From JAYWAM01 sp043782425 (GTDB lineage: Bacteria; Pseudomonadota; Gammaproteobacteria; Burkholderiales; Usitatibacteraceae): a stretch of DNA of 6,094 nucleotides. The stretch is from the NCBI GenBank assembly GCA_043782425.1, contig JAYWAM010000129.1, positions 1-6,094 of the forward strand, written 5' to 3'. A model generated the notes under the pieces. It made no database searches. It saw only the letters and a program-made list of their open reading frames with translations, and was not told the origin of the DNA. Positions 5,489 to 6,094 of the stretch are shown in pieces (position 1 is the stretch's first letter; every line of letters begins with the position of its first letter). A program made the position numbers and the translations under genes.

Positions 5489-5980
5489 ATGGAACCCTTA
5501 GCGCCGCTTGAGACTATCCTGCCAAAACTCCACGCGCTCGGCGTTGCGCTCCCGCATGGCGCGCTGCGCGTTAGCGGGTTTGGCGACTCTGCGGCGCTGT
5601 CGAGCGAATTGCTGCAATTGATTATCGCAGGCCGCAAGCGCGGCGGCGCTGCCTTGCTGTGGTCTTATGAAGCTGACAATGAATCCGTTCCTGCGGCTGG
5701 AGAGGTAGAGATCGTGCTCGATCATCGCAATGAACCGATGCTGATTACACGTATCAGCGCAGTCGAAGTCGTGCCTTTTCATGCAGTCAGCGCGGCGTTT
5801 GCCGCGCGCGAAGGCGAGGGCGACGGTTCATTGGCGTTTTGGCGCGCGGCGCATTGGGCATTTTTTTCCAGAGAATGCGCGCGCCTCAACAGGCAAGCGC
5901 ATGACACCATGCCCGTGGTTTGCAGCAGCTTCGAGTTGCTAGGCGTTATTGGCCCGCAGGTTTCTGGAACGGTACGATGA
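5489..5980 (+). CDS. ASCH-domain protein (YhfF-like)
   Basis: A 163-residue protein. It carries FGDSAALSSELLQLIIAGRK (31-50), then EVEIVLDHRNEPMLITRISAVEVVPF (72-97) and EGEGDGSLAFWRAAHWAFFSRE (108-129), all characteristic of the YhfF-type ASCH family. ASCH is a PUA-like beta-barrel thought to bind RNA or nucleosides; E. coli YqfB in this superfamily hydrolyses N4-acetylcytidine. The usual family segment is G(K/R)KTATA-like. Here it is GRKRGGAA (48-55): the lysine (K50) remains, but the threonine three residues on is Gly (G53). This may mean altered or absent hydrolase activity. ATG 5489 gives a family-like length with no strong Shine-Dalgarno (an AGGTAG at 5468-5473 is too far). The 3' end overlaps a convergent gene by 35 bp. 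Confidence 0.85.
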   Translation: MEPLAPLETILPKLHALGVALPHGALRVSGFGDSAALSSELLQLIIAGRKRGGAALLWSYEADNESVPAAGEVEIVLDHRNEPMLITRISAVEVVPFHAVSAAFAAREGEGDGSLAFWRAAHWAFFSRECARLNRQAHDTMPVVCSSFELLGVIGPQVSGTVR

Positions 5981-6094
5981 GTTTGCGCACCACGTCGTAG
6001 TCCTGGTCATGCGCAACGACAAAACCGTCGTAGCCCTTATCGAGCCCTTGCAAGATTTCCAGGCCTTCCGGCGTATCGGTCTTGAGCTCCAGGA
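5946..6094 (-). CDS. C-terminal fragment of an unrecognised minus-strand gene
   Basis: Reading the minus strand from the right edge gives 48 sense codons then TAA at 5948-5946. The tail contains LELKTDTPEGLEILQGLDKG and YDVVRKLIVPFQKPAGQ. The composition is that of a soluble protein, with charged and hydrophobic residues evenly mixed and no membrane segment. I do not recognise the family. The gene starts beyond the window; the first two bases at the edge belong to a split codon. It converges on the ASCH gene, the two ends overlapping by 35 bp. The alternative is that this is a chance open frame, but its codon character looks coding and no plus-strand gene occupies 5981-6094. Confidence 0.6.
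   Translation of the reverse strand, partial: LELKTDTPEGLEILQGLDKGYDGFVVAHDQDYDVVRKLIVPFQKPAGQ

Overview
The window looks like GC-rich proteobacterial chromosome, most likely a betaproteobacterium. I base this on the tsaE-amiC pair diverging from queG, an arrangement I associate with that group, and on the codon character. This is inference; no rRNA or other marker gene is present to fix the taxon. Six complete genes and one partial gene fill almost the whole window, with no tRNA, rRNA, CRISPR array, phage gene or transposase gene.

Layout: (1) 74-1765 (+) encodes a stand-alone thiamine-diphosphate (ThDP) enzyme related to acetolactate synthase. (2) It converges, with only 2 bp between stop codons, on a minus-strand pair: tsaE (3692-3198), then amiC (start at a GTG at 3255, end 1768), overlapping by 58 bp. 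TsaE is the ATPase of the tRNA t6A37 pathway. AmiC is an exported, zinc-dependent N-acetylmuramoyl-L-alanine amidase with AMIN and Amidase_3 domains. (3) The tsaE/queG divergent intergenic region is almost entirely a 140-bp non-coding inverted-repeat element (3697-3836) flanked by the direct repeat TTAT, which has the structure of a MITE. (4) queG (3871-4977, +), the cobalamin/Fe-S epoxyqueuosine reductase for tRNA Q34, overlaps by ATGA with a hotdog-fold thioesterase gene (4974-5399). (5) An ASCH-domain gene (5489-5980, +) overlaps the 3' end of an unrecognised minus-strand gene that runs off the right edge (5946-6094).

Functional themes: the two divergent genes around the MITE both modify the tRNA anticodon loop (t6A37 and Q34). 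amiC is co-transcribed with tsaE, probably through translational overlap, and acts in septal peptidoglycan splitting.

Most interesting signal: the MITE-like element sits 4 bp (its TTAT target duplication) upstream of the tsaE ATG. Its terminal inverted repeat supplies GAGGTG, a strong Shine-Dalgarno match, at 7-nt spacing from that ATG. The opposite end places GAGG 7 nt before an ATG that opens an 11-codon ORF ending in an ATGA overlap with the queG start. The element may therefore have replaced the translation-initiation regions of both flanking genes. A second oddity is a three-copy 12-bp tandem repeat in the AmiC signal-peptide core. I see no convincing new multi-gene system; the other genes are ordinary housekeeping or accessory genes.
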